A stretch of DNA of 64,000 bases from Pseudomonadota bacterium (lineage in GTDB: Bacteria > Pseudomonadota > Alphaproteobacteria > Micropepsales > Micropepsaceae). Location: contig JACQDN010000030.1 of assembly GCA_016201105.1 (NCBI GenBank), forward strand, positions 124,001 through 188,000. Direction: 5' to 3'. Position numbers and translations under genes: made by a program. Below the pieces are notes generated by a model. It saw nothing but the letters and a program-made list of their open reading frames with translations, did no database searches and had not been told where the DNA came from. Positions 1-9,249 of the stretch are shown here, piece after piece (the first letter of the stretch is position 1; every line of letters starts with the position of its first letter).

Positions 1-9
1 CCCCCAATC

Positions 10-55
10 CGAAATTTGCGTTCCGCAAATTTCGGCCTCCCCGCAAGGAGGAGGC
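10..55. repeat. Half copy of palindromic Family A
   Basis: Two adjacent hairpins are visible: CGAAATTTGCG-ttc-CGCAAATTTCG (10-34) and GCCTCC...GGAGGAGGC (35-55). The same pairing of a CGAAA/TTTCG stem with a C/G-rich stem makes up the Family A elements elsewhere in the window. It lies 28 bases past the stop codon of the leftward NRAMP gene, so a role as its transcription end is likely. The rest of the element may lie outside the window. Confidence 0.5.
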
Positions 56-82
56 AAAAATGTAGTATTTCCTCGCGCAAGC

Positions 83-1387
83 TCACATGTTGCTGGAATA
101 CAAAAGCAGCAGGACGGTCAGCGCCATCAATACGGCCGCACACCATCCGATGATGCGAAGCCAATAGGGAATCAGGAACAGCCGAAGCCCGCGTTCGCTG
201 GATACGATCAGCATCATGGCGAACATGATCGGCACCGCCACAAAACCGTTGATCACCGCGGCCCAGAACAACATGGCGATGGGATCGACAGTGGTGGCTG
301 CGAGAGCTGCGCCTGCCAGAGTTGCCGCTCCAATCACGCTATAAAAACCAATCGCGCGATTTGCCGGCAGTTCGAGACTGCCGCGTAATCCGAAAACTTC
401 CGCGACGGCGTAGGCCGCAGATCCCGCAAGCACCGGCACCGCCAGCAGGCCCGTACCGATGATCCCCGCCGCAAACAGCGCAAAAGTGAATTCGCCGGCG
501 ATCGGCCGCAGAGCTTCGGCAGCTTGGGCGGCGCTCCCGATATGGGTGATGCCGTGCACATTCAGCGTGGCGGCGGTCGTCACGATGATGAAGAAGGCGA
601 TGAGATTCGAAATGAGCATCCCCGACCAGGTATCGATGGAAATATGCCGGAAGACAGCGCGGGATAACCCCGACCGCGATCCGCGCCTGTGACTCAGCCG
701 CGATTCTTCGGCTTCCTGCGACGCCTGCCAGAAAAACAGATAGGGACTGATGGTCGTGCCGAACACGGCGACAATGGTCAGCAGCAGGTCCCGGCTCAAC
801 CCCACATGCGGAACGACGGTGGCCAGAACGACGCGGGTCCATGGAACGTCGACGCTGAAAGCGGCGATCACATAGACAAACAAAACCATGGTCAGGAATT
901 TCAGATACCCGGCGTAGCGGTGATAAGGGACGAGGACTTCCGCGATGAGACAGGCGAGACCGAAACCCGCCGCATAAACGAGTGACGGACCGCCGGCGAC
1001 CAGCTTGAAGGAGCCACCCATGGCCGCCAGATCGGCCGCGATGTTGATGGTATTGGCCACGACGAGCAGACCCACGAGCCCATAAACGACGGGCTTGGGA
1101 AGCTGCGCCGCGATGTTTCGCGCCAGCCCGCTTTTCGCACCCCAGCCGATGCAGGCGCTGATGATCTGGATCGCCGCCATGAAAGGCAGCGTCAGGATCA
1201 TCGTCCAGGTCAGTCCGTAGCCGAATTGCGCGCCGGCTTGGGAATAGGTGGCGATACCGCTGGGATCATCGTCCGCCGCGCCGGTGATAAGGCCGGGGCC
1301 AAGCACTCTGAACAATCGGCCCAAGGTCGTTTGGTTCAAGGAGTGCTGCGCGGTTTGTTGCGCCGGTTCGTTTGTCATCTTCGCCAA
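83..1387 (-). CDS. NRAMP-family divalent metal transporter (divergent motifs)
   Basis: A 434-residue polytopic inner-membrane protein with about 11 hydrophobic segments, the normal NRAMP size. NRAMP proteins carry Mn2+, Fe2+ or related ions into the cell with protons. The membrane-1 metal motif is DPSG at residues 41-44 (family consensus DPGN), and the membrane-6 motif is SPY at 214-216 where classical members have MPH, so the coordinating methionine is absent. This places it in a divergent NRAMP-related branch, and the substrate (Mn, Mg or another ion) cannot be read from sequence. It is transcribed divergently from the ABC transporter pair. The ATG at 1387 is used; an in-frame ATG three codons later is also possible. 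Confidence 0.85.
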   Translation of the reverse strand: MAKMTNEPAQQTAQHSLNQTTLGRLFRVLGPGLITGAADDDPSGIATYSQAGAQFGYGLTWTMILTLPFMAAIQIISACIGWGAKSGLARNIAAQLPKPVVYGLVGLLVVANTINIAADLAAMGGSFKLVAGGPSLVYAAGFGLACLIAEVLVPYHRYAGYLKFLTMVLFVYVIAAFSVDVPWTRVVLATVVPHVGLSRDLLLTIVAVFGTTISPYLFFWQASQEAEESRLSHRRGSRSGLSRAVFRHISIDTWSGMLISNLIAFFIIVTTAATLNVHGITHIGSAAQAAEALRPIAGEFTFALFAAGIIGTGLLAVPVLAGSAAYAVAEVFGLRGSLELPANRAIGFYSVIGAATLAGAALAATTVDPIAMLFWAAVINGFVAVPIMFAMMLIVSSERGLRLFLIPYWLRIIGWCAAVLMALTVLLLLYSSNM

Positions 1388-1575
1388 TATGCACCGATTT
1401 GCGGCATCGGCCTCATGCGATCGAGCCTTCTCAACAGTGCGACGGAGCGCATCAGGAATTCTTCGAAACGCCGCTTGCTCTGACCCCGGCGGGGTGGGTA
1501 TGTCCAGACCCGCGAGCCGCGGGCTGTCTCAAGACCTCTCGCGCAAATTCCCTTCTCCCTCAACGGCCTTGCGCG

Positions 1576-3303
1576 ATGCAGTTTCTCCCCACGATTTCGG
1601 TCAAGGCCGGGCGCTATTTGCCGAGCCGGTGGGACGTGCTCGCGGCCCTCATCGTGCTCGGCTTTCTCATCTTGTTCACGAGCACCAGCGATCTGCTGGT
1701 GCAGCCGTTTTCCACGCTCGCCGCCAAACCGATTTCGCTCGACCCTTCGCACCTGCCCGAATACGCGGCGCGCACGGCGCTGAGAATGCTCATAGCGTTG
1801 GGTTTTTCCCTTGTCTTCACCTTCACCTACGCCACGTTGGCCGCGAAGAGCGCACGCGCGGGAGCGCTGCTCATTCCGCTGCTGGACATTCTGCAATCGG
1901 TTCCGATTCTCGGCTTCATCTCCGTGACGGTCGTCTTCTTCCTGTCGCTCGCGCCGGGCCGGATCCTCGGCGCCGAACTTGCCGCCGTCTTCGCCATCTT
2001 CACCAGCCAGGCCTGGAACATGGCGTTCAGCTTTTATCAGTCGCTCAGAACCGTGCCGGCGGAATTGACCGAAGCTGGACAGCTCTTTGGATTGAACGCG
2101 TGGGCGCGCTTCTGGCGCATCGAAGCCCCCTTCGCCATGCCGCAGCTGATCTGGAACATGATGATGTCGATGTCGGGCGGCTGGTTCTTCGTCGTCGCCG
2201 CCGAAGCGGTGACGGTGGGACACACGACCTTCGCCCTGCCGGGTGTGGGCTCCTACATCGCCGCGGCGATCGCCGAACGCAATCTGAGCGCGATCTACTG
2301 GGCCATCGGCGCGATGCTTGTCGTGATCCTGATCTACGATCAGTTGCTGTTCCGCCCGCTGGTCGCCTGGGCCGACCGTTTTCGCTTCGACCAGCAGCAA
2401 AGCGAGGATCCGCCGCAATCCTGGGTGCTCACGGTCGTCAGGCGTTCTCAACTGCTCACGGCCCTTGTCACGCCGTTCGCCGCCCTCATGCAGAAGACCT
2501 ACCGGCTCGCGCCGCCACGCGCGCCCGGCCGGTTGAAAGCGGTGCAAGTGATCTCTCCGCGCGCGGCAGACTTTCTGTGGAATGGCCTGTTGGTCGTGGT
2601 CACGGTGGCCGCACTCTGGCGCATCGGGGTGTTCGCGGAAAAGAACCTCTCGCTCGGCGAGATCGCGCAGGCTGGAGCGTTGGGTTTCATCACCGCGCTG
2701 CGCGTGCTCATCCTGATCGCTCTAGCCAGCGTCATCTGGGTGCCGATCGGAATTTATGTCGGGCTTCGTCCCGGCCTCGCGCAAATCGTTCAGCCTATCG
2801 CTCAGTTCCTCGCCGCGTTTCCCGCCAATCTTCTTTTTCCGCTCGCCGTATCTTTGATTGTCACCTTTGAGCTCAATCCGGATATCTGGCTGTCGCCGCT
2901 GATGGTCCTGGGGACACAGTGGTACATTCTCTTCAACGTCATTGCGGGCGCGTCGACCTTGCCGCTGGAATTGCGCGACGTCAGCACCAATCTGGGCATC
3001 GCCGGCTGGCTGTGGTGGAAGAAGGTCGCGCTTCCCGGCGTCTTTCCCTTCTATGTCACCGGCGCGATCACGGCCTCGGGCGGATCGTGGAACGCCGCCA
3101 TCGTGGCGGAAGTGGCGAGTTGGGGAAGCCGCACACTTCACGCGCACGGCCTCGGCGCCTATATCGCGGACGCCACCGTTTCGGGCAATTTCCACCGTAT
3201 TGTGCTTGGCATCGCGGTGATGAGCGTCTACGTCACGCTGATCAACCGGCTCTTCTGGCGCCGGCTCTATTGGTATGCCGAGCGCCGCTTCAGGCTTGCA
3301 TGA
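1576..3303 (+). CDS. ABC transporter, duplicated permease (NitT/TauT anion type)
   Basis: A 575-residue inner-membrane protein made of two tandem binding-protein-dependent permease domains, so one chain supplies the whole membrane channel. Each half carries an EAA-type loop that contacts the ATPase: one near residues 163-190 (contains EAGQLFGLNAWARFW) and one near 466-490 (contains RDVSTNLGIAGWLWW). This matches the duplicated permease component of anion ABC systems (COG4986). The reading frame is open upstream to 1372, but that stretch is hydrophilic, proline/cysteine-rich and overlaps the divergent NRAMP gene, so the ATG at 1576 is chosen. The ATPase gene follows 23 bases downstream. No periplasmic binding protein gene is next to it. 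Confidence 0.88.
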   Translation: MQFLPTISVKAGRYLPSRWDVLAALIVLGFLILFTSTSDLLVQPFSTLAAKPISLDPSHLPEYAARTALRMLIALGFSLVFTFTYATLAAKSARAGALLIPLLDILQSVPILGFISVTVVFFLSLAPGRILGAELAAVFAIFTSQAWNMAFSFYQSLRTVPAELTEAGQLFGLNAWARFWRIEAPFAMPQLIWNMMMSMSGGWFFVVAAEAVTVGHTTFALPGVGSYIAAAIAERNLSAIYWAIGAMLVVILIYDQLLFRPLVAWADRFRFDQQQSEDPPQSWVLTVVRRSQLLTALVTPFAALMQKTYRLAPPRAPGRLKAVQVISPRAADFLWNGLLVVVTVAALWRIGVFAEKNLSLGEIAQAGALGFITALRVLILIALASVIWVPIGIYVGLRPGLAQIVQPIAQFLAAFPANLLFPLAVSLIVTFELNPDIWLSPLMVLGTQWYILFNVIAGASTLPLELRDVSTNLGIAGWLWWKKVALPGVFPFYVTGAITASGGSWNAAIVAEVASWGSRTLHAHGLGAYIADATVSGNFHRIVLGIAVMSVYVTLINRLFWRRLYWYAERRFRLA

Positions 3304-3326
3304 GAGAAAGCTCATGAGAGGAAGCT

Positions 3327-4628
3327 ATGGACCCTGAAATCCTTCTCGATGTGCACGATGTGCGCCGCGCTTTCGCCAAACAGGGCGGCGGCGAGCTGCT
3401 GGTTCTCGACGACGTGCAACTCAAATTGCGGGACGACGAGATCGTCGGCCTGCTCGGTCGCTCAGGCTCCGGCAAATCGACGCTGCTGCGCATTATTTCC
3501 GGCCTCTCGCGCCCGAGCGCCGGTACGGTGACTTATCTGGGACATCCGGTGGATGGGCCAGCGCGCGGCATCGCCATGGTGTTTCAGAGCTTTGCCCTCT
3601 TTCCGTGGCTGACGGTGCTGGAGAACGTGCAGCTCGGGCTCGAAGCGCTGGGCTTGCCAGCGAAGCAAATTCGCGAGCGCGCCTTGAGCGCCATCGATTT
3701 GATCGGCCTCGACGGCTACGAATCCGCCTATCCCCGCGAACTTTCCGGCGGCATGCGCCAGCGCGTCGGCTTTGCCCGCGCCCTCGTCGTGCATCCCAAC
3801 ATCCTGCTCATGGACGAGCCGTTTTCGGCGCTGGATGTGCTGACCGCGGAAAACCTGCGCACCGACTTTCTCGATCTCTGGCAGGAAGGCCAGCTGCCCA
3901 TCAAAGGCGTGATCCTGGTCACGCACAATATCGAGGAAGCGGTTTTGATGTGCGACCGGGTGCTTCTGTTCTCCACCAATCCCGGCCGCGTCGTGACGGA
4001 AATCAAGATCGACCTGCCGCATCCGCGCGACCGCCAGGACCCAGCGTTTGTCTCCATCGTGGATCGCATCTACACTGAAATGACCGCGCGGCACACCGAA
4101 CAGATCATGCAGCGCCGCGAGCGCTTTCAGGGCATGGGGATTAGCACGGCCCTGCCGCGCGTATCCGCCAACCTCATCGCGGGACTTGTCGAGGCCGTGG
4201 CGGCCCAACCTTATGACGGCAAGGCGGACCTGCCGGATTTGACCGCGGATCTGCAACTCGAAATCGACGAATTGTTTCCCGTGGCGGAAACCTTGCAGAT
4301 GCTGCGGCTGGCCGAACTCGAAGGCGGCGACATCAAGCTCACCCATATGGGAAAGCGCTTCGCCGAGGAAGACATCAACGTGCGCAAGGAGATCTTCTCC
4401 CGCGCGCTGATGAGCTATGTGCCGCTTGCCGCGCATATTCGACGCGTGCTCGACGAGCGCGCCAACCACACCGCGCCGAAGTCGCGCTTCCTGGACGAAC
4501 TGGAGGATCATATGAGCCCCGAAGCCGCCGAAGAAACCTTGCGCGCCGTCATCGGCTGGGGCCGCTATGGCGAACTCTTCTCCTATGACGACGACACGGC
4601 CATGTTCAGCCTGGAGAACCCGCAGTGA
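3327..4628 (+). CDS. ABC transporter ATPase with C-terminal AAA-associated domain
   Basis: A 433-residue cytoplasmic ATPase that powers the upstream duplicated permease. Residues 1-250 form a NitT/TauT-type nucleotide-binding domain: Walker A GRSGSGKST at 44-52, signature LSGGMRQR near 139, Walker B ILLMDEPF near 160. About 150 extra residues follow (from roughly 285) and resemble the AAA-associated C-terminal domain found on this subgroup, a possible regulatory module. A purine-rich ribosome site (GAGAGGAAG) precedes the ATG. The two genes are an operon. The imported or exported anion is not known. Confidence 0.88.
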   Translation: MDPEILLDVHDVRRAFAKQGGGELLVLDDVQLKLRDDEIVGLLGRSGSGKSTLLRIISGLSRPSAGTVTYLGHPVDGPARGIAMVFQSFALFPWLTVLENVQLGLEALGLPAKQIRERALSAIDLIGLDGYESAYPRELSGGMRQRVGFARALVVHPNILLMDEPFSALDVLTAENLRTDFLDLWQEGQLPIKGVILVTHNIEEAVLMCDRVLLFSTNPGRVVTEIKIDLPHPRDRQDPAFVSIVDRIYTEMTARHTEQIMQRRERFQGMGISTALPRVSANLIAGLVEAVAAQPYDGKADLPDLTADLQLEIDELFPVAETLQMLRLAELEGGDIKLTHMGKRFAEEDINVRKEIFSRALMSYVPLAAHIRRVLDERANHTAPKSRFLDELEDHMSPEAAEETLRAVIGWGRYGELFSYDDDTAMFSLENPQ

Positions 4629-4653
4629 TGCAGACGATCGGTTCTCAAGCTTT

Positions 4654-5973
4654 GTGACGACGTCTCCGCACCCGGACTCAAAAGACAGCGCGGCCGGCGT
4701 TCCCGCGCGTATCGCTGCGCTGGACGTTGTTGCGCAAGTGTTGCGCAAGCACCGTCCGCTCGACGCAGCGTTGGAAGAGGTTCTCACGAAGGCGGGGCTG
4801 GAGGCGCGCGATGCGGGTTTCGTGCACGCCCTCACCCACGAAACGCTGCGCCGTTTCGGCCAGCTTGAAGCGCTGATCGCGACGTTCGTGCCCAAGGCGC
4901 CTCCGCCGCATAAGGCCGGACCGACGCTGGAAATCCTCTTGAACGGCGCCTGCGAGCTTTTGTTCTTGAATGTGGCGCCGCATGCCGCGGTCGATGCCGC
5001 GAACCGTTTGGCGGCACGCGATTCCAAGGCCCTGCATTTCAAGGCGTTGATCAATGCGGTGCTGCGCAGAGTTTCGCGCGAAGGCAAAGCGATTCTGCAA
5101 GCGCAGGATTCCCCGCGTCTGAACACGCCCGATTGGCTGTGGCAGCGCTGGTGCGAGAGCTACGGCGAAGAGCGTACGCGCGCCATCACGGGCGTTCACG
5201 AAAAACCTGCTCCGCTCGATCTCATGCTGAAGAACAGTGAAAGCATTCGGCCAGACGACGCCGTGGCGCTGCCCGGAAATGTGTTTCGCCTGACGGGTGG
5301 GCGCGTCGAGGATTTGCCCGGCTATGCCAGCGGCGATTGGTGGGTGCAGGATTTCGCCGCGACGTTGCCGCCGCGGTTGCTGGATGATGTGCGCGGAAGG
5401 ACAGTGATCGATCTGTGCGCCGCGCCGGGCGGCAAGACGGCGCAGCTGGCCGCCGCCGGCGCCCGCGTCATCGCCGTGGAACGCGAGACGTCACGCCTGG
5501 CGATGCTGCGGGAAAATCTGGCGCGGCTGAAACTCGATGCCACGCTGATTGAATCCGACTTGCGGGACTATACGCCGGAGCAACCGGCGCCATGCGTGTT
5601 GTTGGATGCGCCGTGCAGCGCGACCGGCACCGTGCGTCGCCATCCCGAACTGCCGTGGATCAAAAGCGCGTCCGACATAACGCAATGCGCGCAAGCGAGC
5701 GGCGAACTTCTGGATGCGGCTGCCGAAATGGTTGCGCCGGGAGGGACGCTGGTCTTTGCCGTGTGCTCGCTGGAACCGGAAGAGGGATCGGAGCAGATCG
5801 AAGATTTTCTGGCGCGCAATGACGGTTTTTGCCGCGCGCCGATCTCGGCAGACGAAGTCTTCGGCCTGAAAGATCTGATCACCGAGAACGGCGACCTGCG
5901 CACGCTGCCCTGCCATCTCGCCGAACAAGGCGGGATGGACGGGTTTTATGCGGCGCGGATGAGGAAGAGGTGA
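4654..5973 (+). CDS. rsmB: 16S rRNA (cytosine-967-C5)-methyltransferase RsmB
   Basis: Methylates C967 of 16S rRNA using SAM. A 439-residue protein with an N-terminal NusB-like RNA-binding domain and a C-terminal Rossmann methyltransferase. The SAM loop is DLCAAPGGKTAQL from D253. The two family cysteines are present: C321 in DAPCSATG (PC motif) and C371 in CSLEPEEG. The GTG at 4654 is chosen because it follows the ABC gene stop closely and gives the usual family length; an in-frame ATG at 4567 would overlap the upstream gene by about 60 bases and add a non-conserved leader. Ends eight bases before a Family A repeat. Confidence 0.9.
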   Translation: MTTSPHPDSKDSAAGVPARIAALDVVAQVLRKHRPLDAALEEVLTKAGLEARDAGFVHALTHETLRRFGQLEALIATFVPKAPPPHKAGPTLEILLNGACELLFLNVAPHAAVDAANRLAARDSKALHFKALINAVLRRVSREGKAILQAQDSPRLNTPDWLWQRWCESYGEERTRAITGVHEKPAPLDLMLKNSESIRPDDAVALPGNVFRLTGGRVEDLPGYASGDWWVQDFAATLPPRLLDDVRGRTVIDLCAAPGGKTAQLAAAGARVIAVERETSRLAMLRENLARLKLDATLIESDLRDYTPEQPAPCVLLDAPCSATGTVRRHPELPWIKSASDITQCAQASGELLDAAAEMVAPGGTLVFAVCSLEPEEGSEQIEDFLARNDGFCRAPISADEVFGLKDLITENGDLRTLPCHLAEQGGMDGFYAARMRKR

Positions 5974-5980
5974 AAACTTC

Positions 5981-6183
5981 CACCCTCCCTTGGGAGGGTC
6001 GAAAAATTCGGAGCGAAGCGGAGGATTTTTCGGGGAGGATCAGGACGAACGAGCGCGTTTTCCACATCCTCCCCGAAATCGCTGCGCGATTTCGACCCTC
6101 CCTTGGGAGGGTGGCGCGCGGGTGACGAACATTCTCCCCGAAAAATCCTTCGGATTTTTCGACCCTCCCTCAAGGGGAGGGTC
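5981..6183. repeat. Palindromic repeat, Family A, copy 2 (three half units)
   Basis: Contains hairpins CACCCTCCC/GGGAGGGT, CGAAAAATTCGG...GGATTTTTCGGGG, CCTCCCCGAAATCGC/GCGATTTCG and a further CCCCGAAAAATCC/GGATTTTTCGACCCTCCC half unit. It fills the whole gap between the converging stop codons of rsmB and the TipN-like gene, where a two-way transcription end is expected. Confidence 0.8.
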
Positions 6184-6187
6184 ATTC

Positions 6188-8257
6188 CTAGCTCAGCCGT
6201 CCCAGTGCATAGGCAATCGCGAGATAGATCTTGCCGGTGTCCGCGCTGAGCAGCGACGAGGCCAGCAACCCGCCGCCGTCGCCTTCGCGCGCGCGCGCCA
6301 GCAAAGACTCGAATTCGCCCATATAGGCGTTGGCGGCATCGCGGAAACGCGTGTTCTCGCGATAATGCGCGGCGATGCGTTCGACAGTTGCTTCGTCGAT
6401 GGCGCCAGCGAGCCGGCGCGCGAACACCGAACGGTCGCCCATGAGATAGCGCCTCCATTCGTCCTCGCCGAGTGCGGATTCCGAAGAAATCGCATCGAGA
6501 TCGACCGTCATGTCGGAAAGCGCGGCCTGCAGCGCGCCCAAGGCGGCAGCGGCGCCGGGTTTGAGGTCCTTGCCCGGCTGCGAGGGGCCGGTATCGGCGG
6601 CGGCCAGCAGCGCGCTCATGTCCCAGCTCTTGGCGCTCTCTTCCTTCTTCTTCGGACGAGTCAGGCGGCGGGCCATGCCGAGCAGCCCATCGCTTTCGGT
6701 CTCGGCAACCTGCTGCGATGGCAATGACGGCCGCGCGCCCGGAGTGCGCGGCGTGGAACGCGCATGGACGGTTGCCAGTGTGCGCGCCGAAAGATCGAGA
6801 ATGGCGTCGGTTTCCGCGCGCACCAGCTCGCGCACCCGTCCCGCTTCCTGTTTGGCCACGCCCGGCAGGCTCAACAGATGCTTCTCGACGGAATCCACCG
6901 CGCTGGCGAGCGTTTCCCTGATCATGTTGGCTTGCGCCGCAAGTTCGCCGGCGGTGCGCAAGAGGCGCTCGCATTCGGCCATCGCATCGCCAACGAGGCC
7001 TTTGGCGTTGGCTTTGGCTTCCAGGGCGGTTTCGCCGATCAGTGTTTGCGCGCTGGCGCCCGCGTCGTGCAGCGCATCGACGATGCGCGACAGCGAGGTG
7101 GTGGCCGCGTCGGTGGTTTCCTTCAACCGATCGGCTTCGCGCGCGAAGCTTGCCGTCAGCTGTGTGGTGCGCGCCGCGGCGTTGGCCATGATGAGTTCGA
7201 CATTGCGCTCGGCATCGCCGGTCAGTACCTCGAACTTGTCGGTCTGCGCGTTCATTTCATCGATCGCCGCCGACATCGCGCCGCGCTGATCGCCGAGCGC
7301 CACTTCGAACGACCCAGTGTCTTCCTTCAAGCGCTGCAGCAGTTCGTTCATCTGCAAGCGATGTTTTTCGTGGCGCCCAAGCAGGAATTCCGAACGCGCC
7401 ATGGCGGCATCGGAGACCGCTTCGATGCGTTTGGCCTGGCGATCGAGTTCGACGGCTGCGGCGTGCGGCGCTTCGGCGGCCGCATCGGCCGCGCTGCGGA
7501 AGGTTGCGGCCTGCGAATCGAGCGCCGTGCCCGCCGTGCGCAAGGTGCCTTCCGCCGTTTCGATGGTCGCCTTCAATTGCGCGACGCGGCCAGCAACCGT
7601 TTCGCTGGCGCGCGAGGCGACGTCGGAGAGCGATCCGGCGACGCTGTCGATGCGCTCGCGTTCCTGCGTGAGACGCGCGGCGACCGCTTCGGCCCGTATA
7701 TCGGCGCGCGCGCCTGCTTCATCCAAAGCCGCGATCTGGTTTTCCAGAACGGATTCGAGCGCGCGCAATCTTGCGAAGGCGCCGTCGAGGCCGGCGTTGA
7801 GCGCATCGAGTTCGCGGCGCACGGCGCGGCCAAGACGCGCGGCGGTGCGCGATGCGGTCTCGTCGGCGGAAAACATCTTCTCCGTCATTTCGGCAAGCGC
7901 TTCGGCAGCCGACGCCATCGCTTGTCCGCGCGTGAACGCCCAAGCGGCCGTCACAAACAACAGCGGCGGAAGGAATGTCGCGAAGGCGACCACGGCCAGA
8001 GTTTGGATGTCGAGCGCAGCAAAGCCTTTCGGACCGAGGTAGCCCCAGAGATAGGCCGCCGCCGCGCCCATCCAGAATGCACCGAGCGTCACCGAAAAAA
8101 TGATCGCGCCCGTGCCGGGCTTCTTGTGACGGGGCGCGCGATCCTGCTCCTCCGCAAAATTCTCCGGTGTTTGAAAAAGAACAGGCTGATTGCGCTCGGA
8201 ACCGGTGGTGGCCAAATAACGTCTCGCCGATGGGGTGTGCGGAGGCAATTTAACCAT
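6188..8257 (-). CDS. TipN-like polarity / coiled-coil membrane protein
   Basis: A 689-residue protein with a short basic N-terminus, two membrane segments (about residues 50-75 and 82-108), then roughly 400 residues of alanine/glutamate-rich heptad-like helix (about 110-510), a proline/lysine linker and a conserved-looking C-terminal helical domain (about 590-689, starting near YLMGDRSVFARRLAG). This order matches Caulobacter TipN, the new-pole marker that positions flagellum and cell-division factors, although TipN is longer (about 890 residues). A polarity role is an inference from architecture; another large coiled-coil membrane scaffold is possible. It is divergent from the methyltransferase gene. 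Confidence 0.6.
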   Translation of the reverse strand: MVKLPPHTPSARRYLATTGSERNQPVLFQTPENFAEEQDRAPRHKKPGTGAIIFSVTLGAFWMGAAAAYLWGYLGPKGFAALDIQTLAVVAFATFLPPLLFVTAAWAFTRGQAMASAAEALAEMTEKMFSADETASRTAARLGRAVRRELDALNAGLDGAFARLRALESVLENQIAALDEAGARADIRAEAVAARLTQERERIDSVAGSLSDVASRASETVAGRVAQLKATIETAEGTLRTAGTALDSQAATFRSAADAAAEAPHAAAVELDRQAKRIEAVSDAAMARSEFLLGRHEKHRLQMNELLQRLKEDTGSFEVALGDQRGAMSAAIDEMNAQTDKFEVLTGDAERNVELIMANAAARTTQLTASFAREADRLKETTDAATTSLSRIVDALHDAGASAQTLIGETALEAKANAKGLVGDAMAECERLLRTAGELAAQANMIRETLASAVDSVEKHLLSLPGVAKQEAGRVRELVRAETDAILDLSARTLATVHARSTPRTPGARPSLPSQQVAETESDGLLGMARRLTRPKKKEESAKSWDMSALLAAADTGPSQPGKDLKPGAAAALGALQAALSDMTVDLDAISSESALGEDEWRRYLMGDRSVFARRLAGAIDEATVERIAAHYRENTRFRDAANAYMGEFESLLARAREGDGGGLLASSLLSADTGKIYLAIAYALGRLS

Positions 8258-8362
8258 GTTGCGCGCGCCGGGGGAAATAGGGACGCACTACAATCCGTGG
8301 ACCGATTGCCCGGATCGGCCGCGAGATTTAGAAACAACCGTTAACGCCGGGATTTCTCGCCC

Positions 8363-9217
8363 ATGGAACATCATCAGCCGAGCCGGACGGCCCAGGGCGC
8401 GGCCCTGCATCGGGCGGCCCACCAACTGCTTGATCGCCCCCTGGTTTTCGAAGATCCGCTGGTCTTGAGAATGGTCGGCGCCGAAGCGGAGGCCGCGCTG
8501 CGCTCAGGTACGGATCCGCATTCGGGCAGAGAGAGACGAGGGCTGCGCGCCTTTCTCGTCGTGCGCAGCCGCTACAGCGAAGATTGCCTGAGCGAAGCCT
8601 ATGCGCGCGGCGTTCATCAATATGTCTTGTTGGGCGCCGGGCTCGACACCTTCGCGTATCGCGCCGCGGCGAAATTTCCTGAACTCAAAATCTTCGAAGT
8701 CGATCATCCCGCGACGCAAGGCTGGAAACGCGCAAGACTTGCGCAAGAGCGCGTCGCCATCCCGCGCGCGGTCGTCTACACGCCCGTCGACTTCGAGCGC
8801 GAGACATTGGCCGATGGTTTGGCGCGCGCCGGATTCGAAACCACGAAACCCGCTCTGTTCGCCTGGCTTGGCGTGGTGCCGTATCTGACGGACGATGCGG
8901 TGAAGAACACGCTGCGGTTTATTGCGCAAACAATGCCGCAAGGCAGCGCGGTGATCTTCGACTACTCCGAACCCGCCGATTGGCACAACGCGGAGGAGCG
9001 CGCCGCGTTTCAAGCGATGGCTGAGCGCGTGGCGCAAGCCGGCGAACCGTTTCGCAGTTTCTATCGTCCGGAAGAACTATCGCACGCCTTGACGGCAATG
9101 GGATTTTCGCAGACACGCGATCTCGATGCGACAGAATTGAACGCACGCTATTTTTCGTCGCGCGACGATGGAATGCGCTTGGGCGGCCGCGGGCATCTGA
9201 TGCATGCGGTTGTATGA
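8363..9217 (+). CDS. Class I SAM-dependent methyltransferase, LCM/Ppm1 family
   Basis: A 284-residue soluble enzyme of the leucine-carboxyl-methyltransferase-like family (TIGR00027 group), which transfers a methyl group from SAM to carboxylates or small metabolites. The family features are visible: the N-terminal helix region with FEDPLVLRM, the SAM-binding loop LLGAGLDTFAYR at 89-100, and FEVDHPATQGWKRARL, where the acidic residue holds the SAM ribose. The bacterial substrate is unknown for most members and nothing nearby identifies it. It is monocistronic, with a weak ribosome site, and converges on gloA. Confidence 0.8.
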   Translation: MEHHQPSRTAQGAALHRAAHQLLDRPLVFEDPLVLRMVGAEAEAALRSGTDPHSGRERRGLRAFLVVRSRYSEDCLSEAYARGVHQYVLLGAGLDTFAYRAAAKFPELKIFEVDHPATQGWKRARLAQERVAIPRAVVYTPVDFERETLADGLARAGFETTKPALFAWLGVVPYLTDDAVKNTLRFIAQTMPQGSAVIFDYSEPADWHNAEERAAFQAMAERVAQAGEPFRSFYRPEELSHALTAMGFSQTRDLDATELNARYFSSRDDGMRLGGRGHLMHAVV

Positions 9218-9249
9218 ATTTAAGATCGCACGGGGCTGATAGAGCCCCG

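Noticed and set aside
1372..1575. N-terminal extension of the ABC permease frame
   Set aside because: Hydrophilic, cysteine/proline-rich and overlapping the divergent NRAMP gene; the conserved protein begins at the ATG at 1576.
8250..8257. TTAACCAT CtrA-like half site at the TipN-like gene
   Set aside because: It overlaps the start codon of the gene itself and is a single half site, so it is more likely coding sequence.
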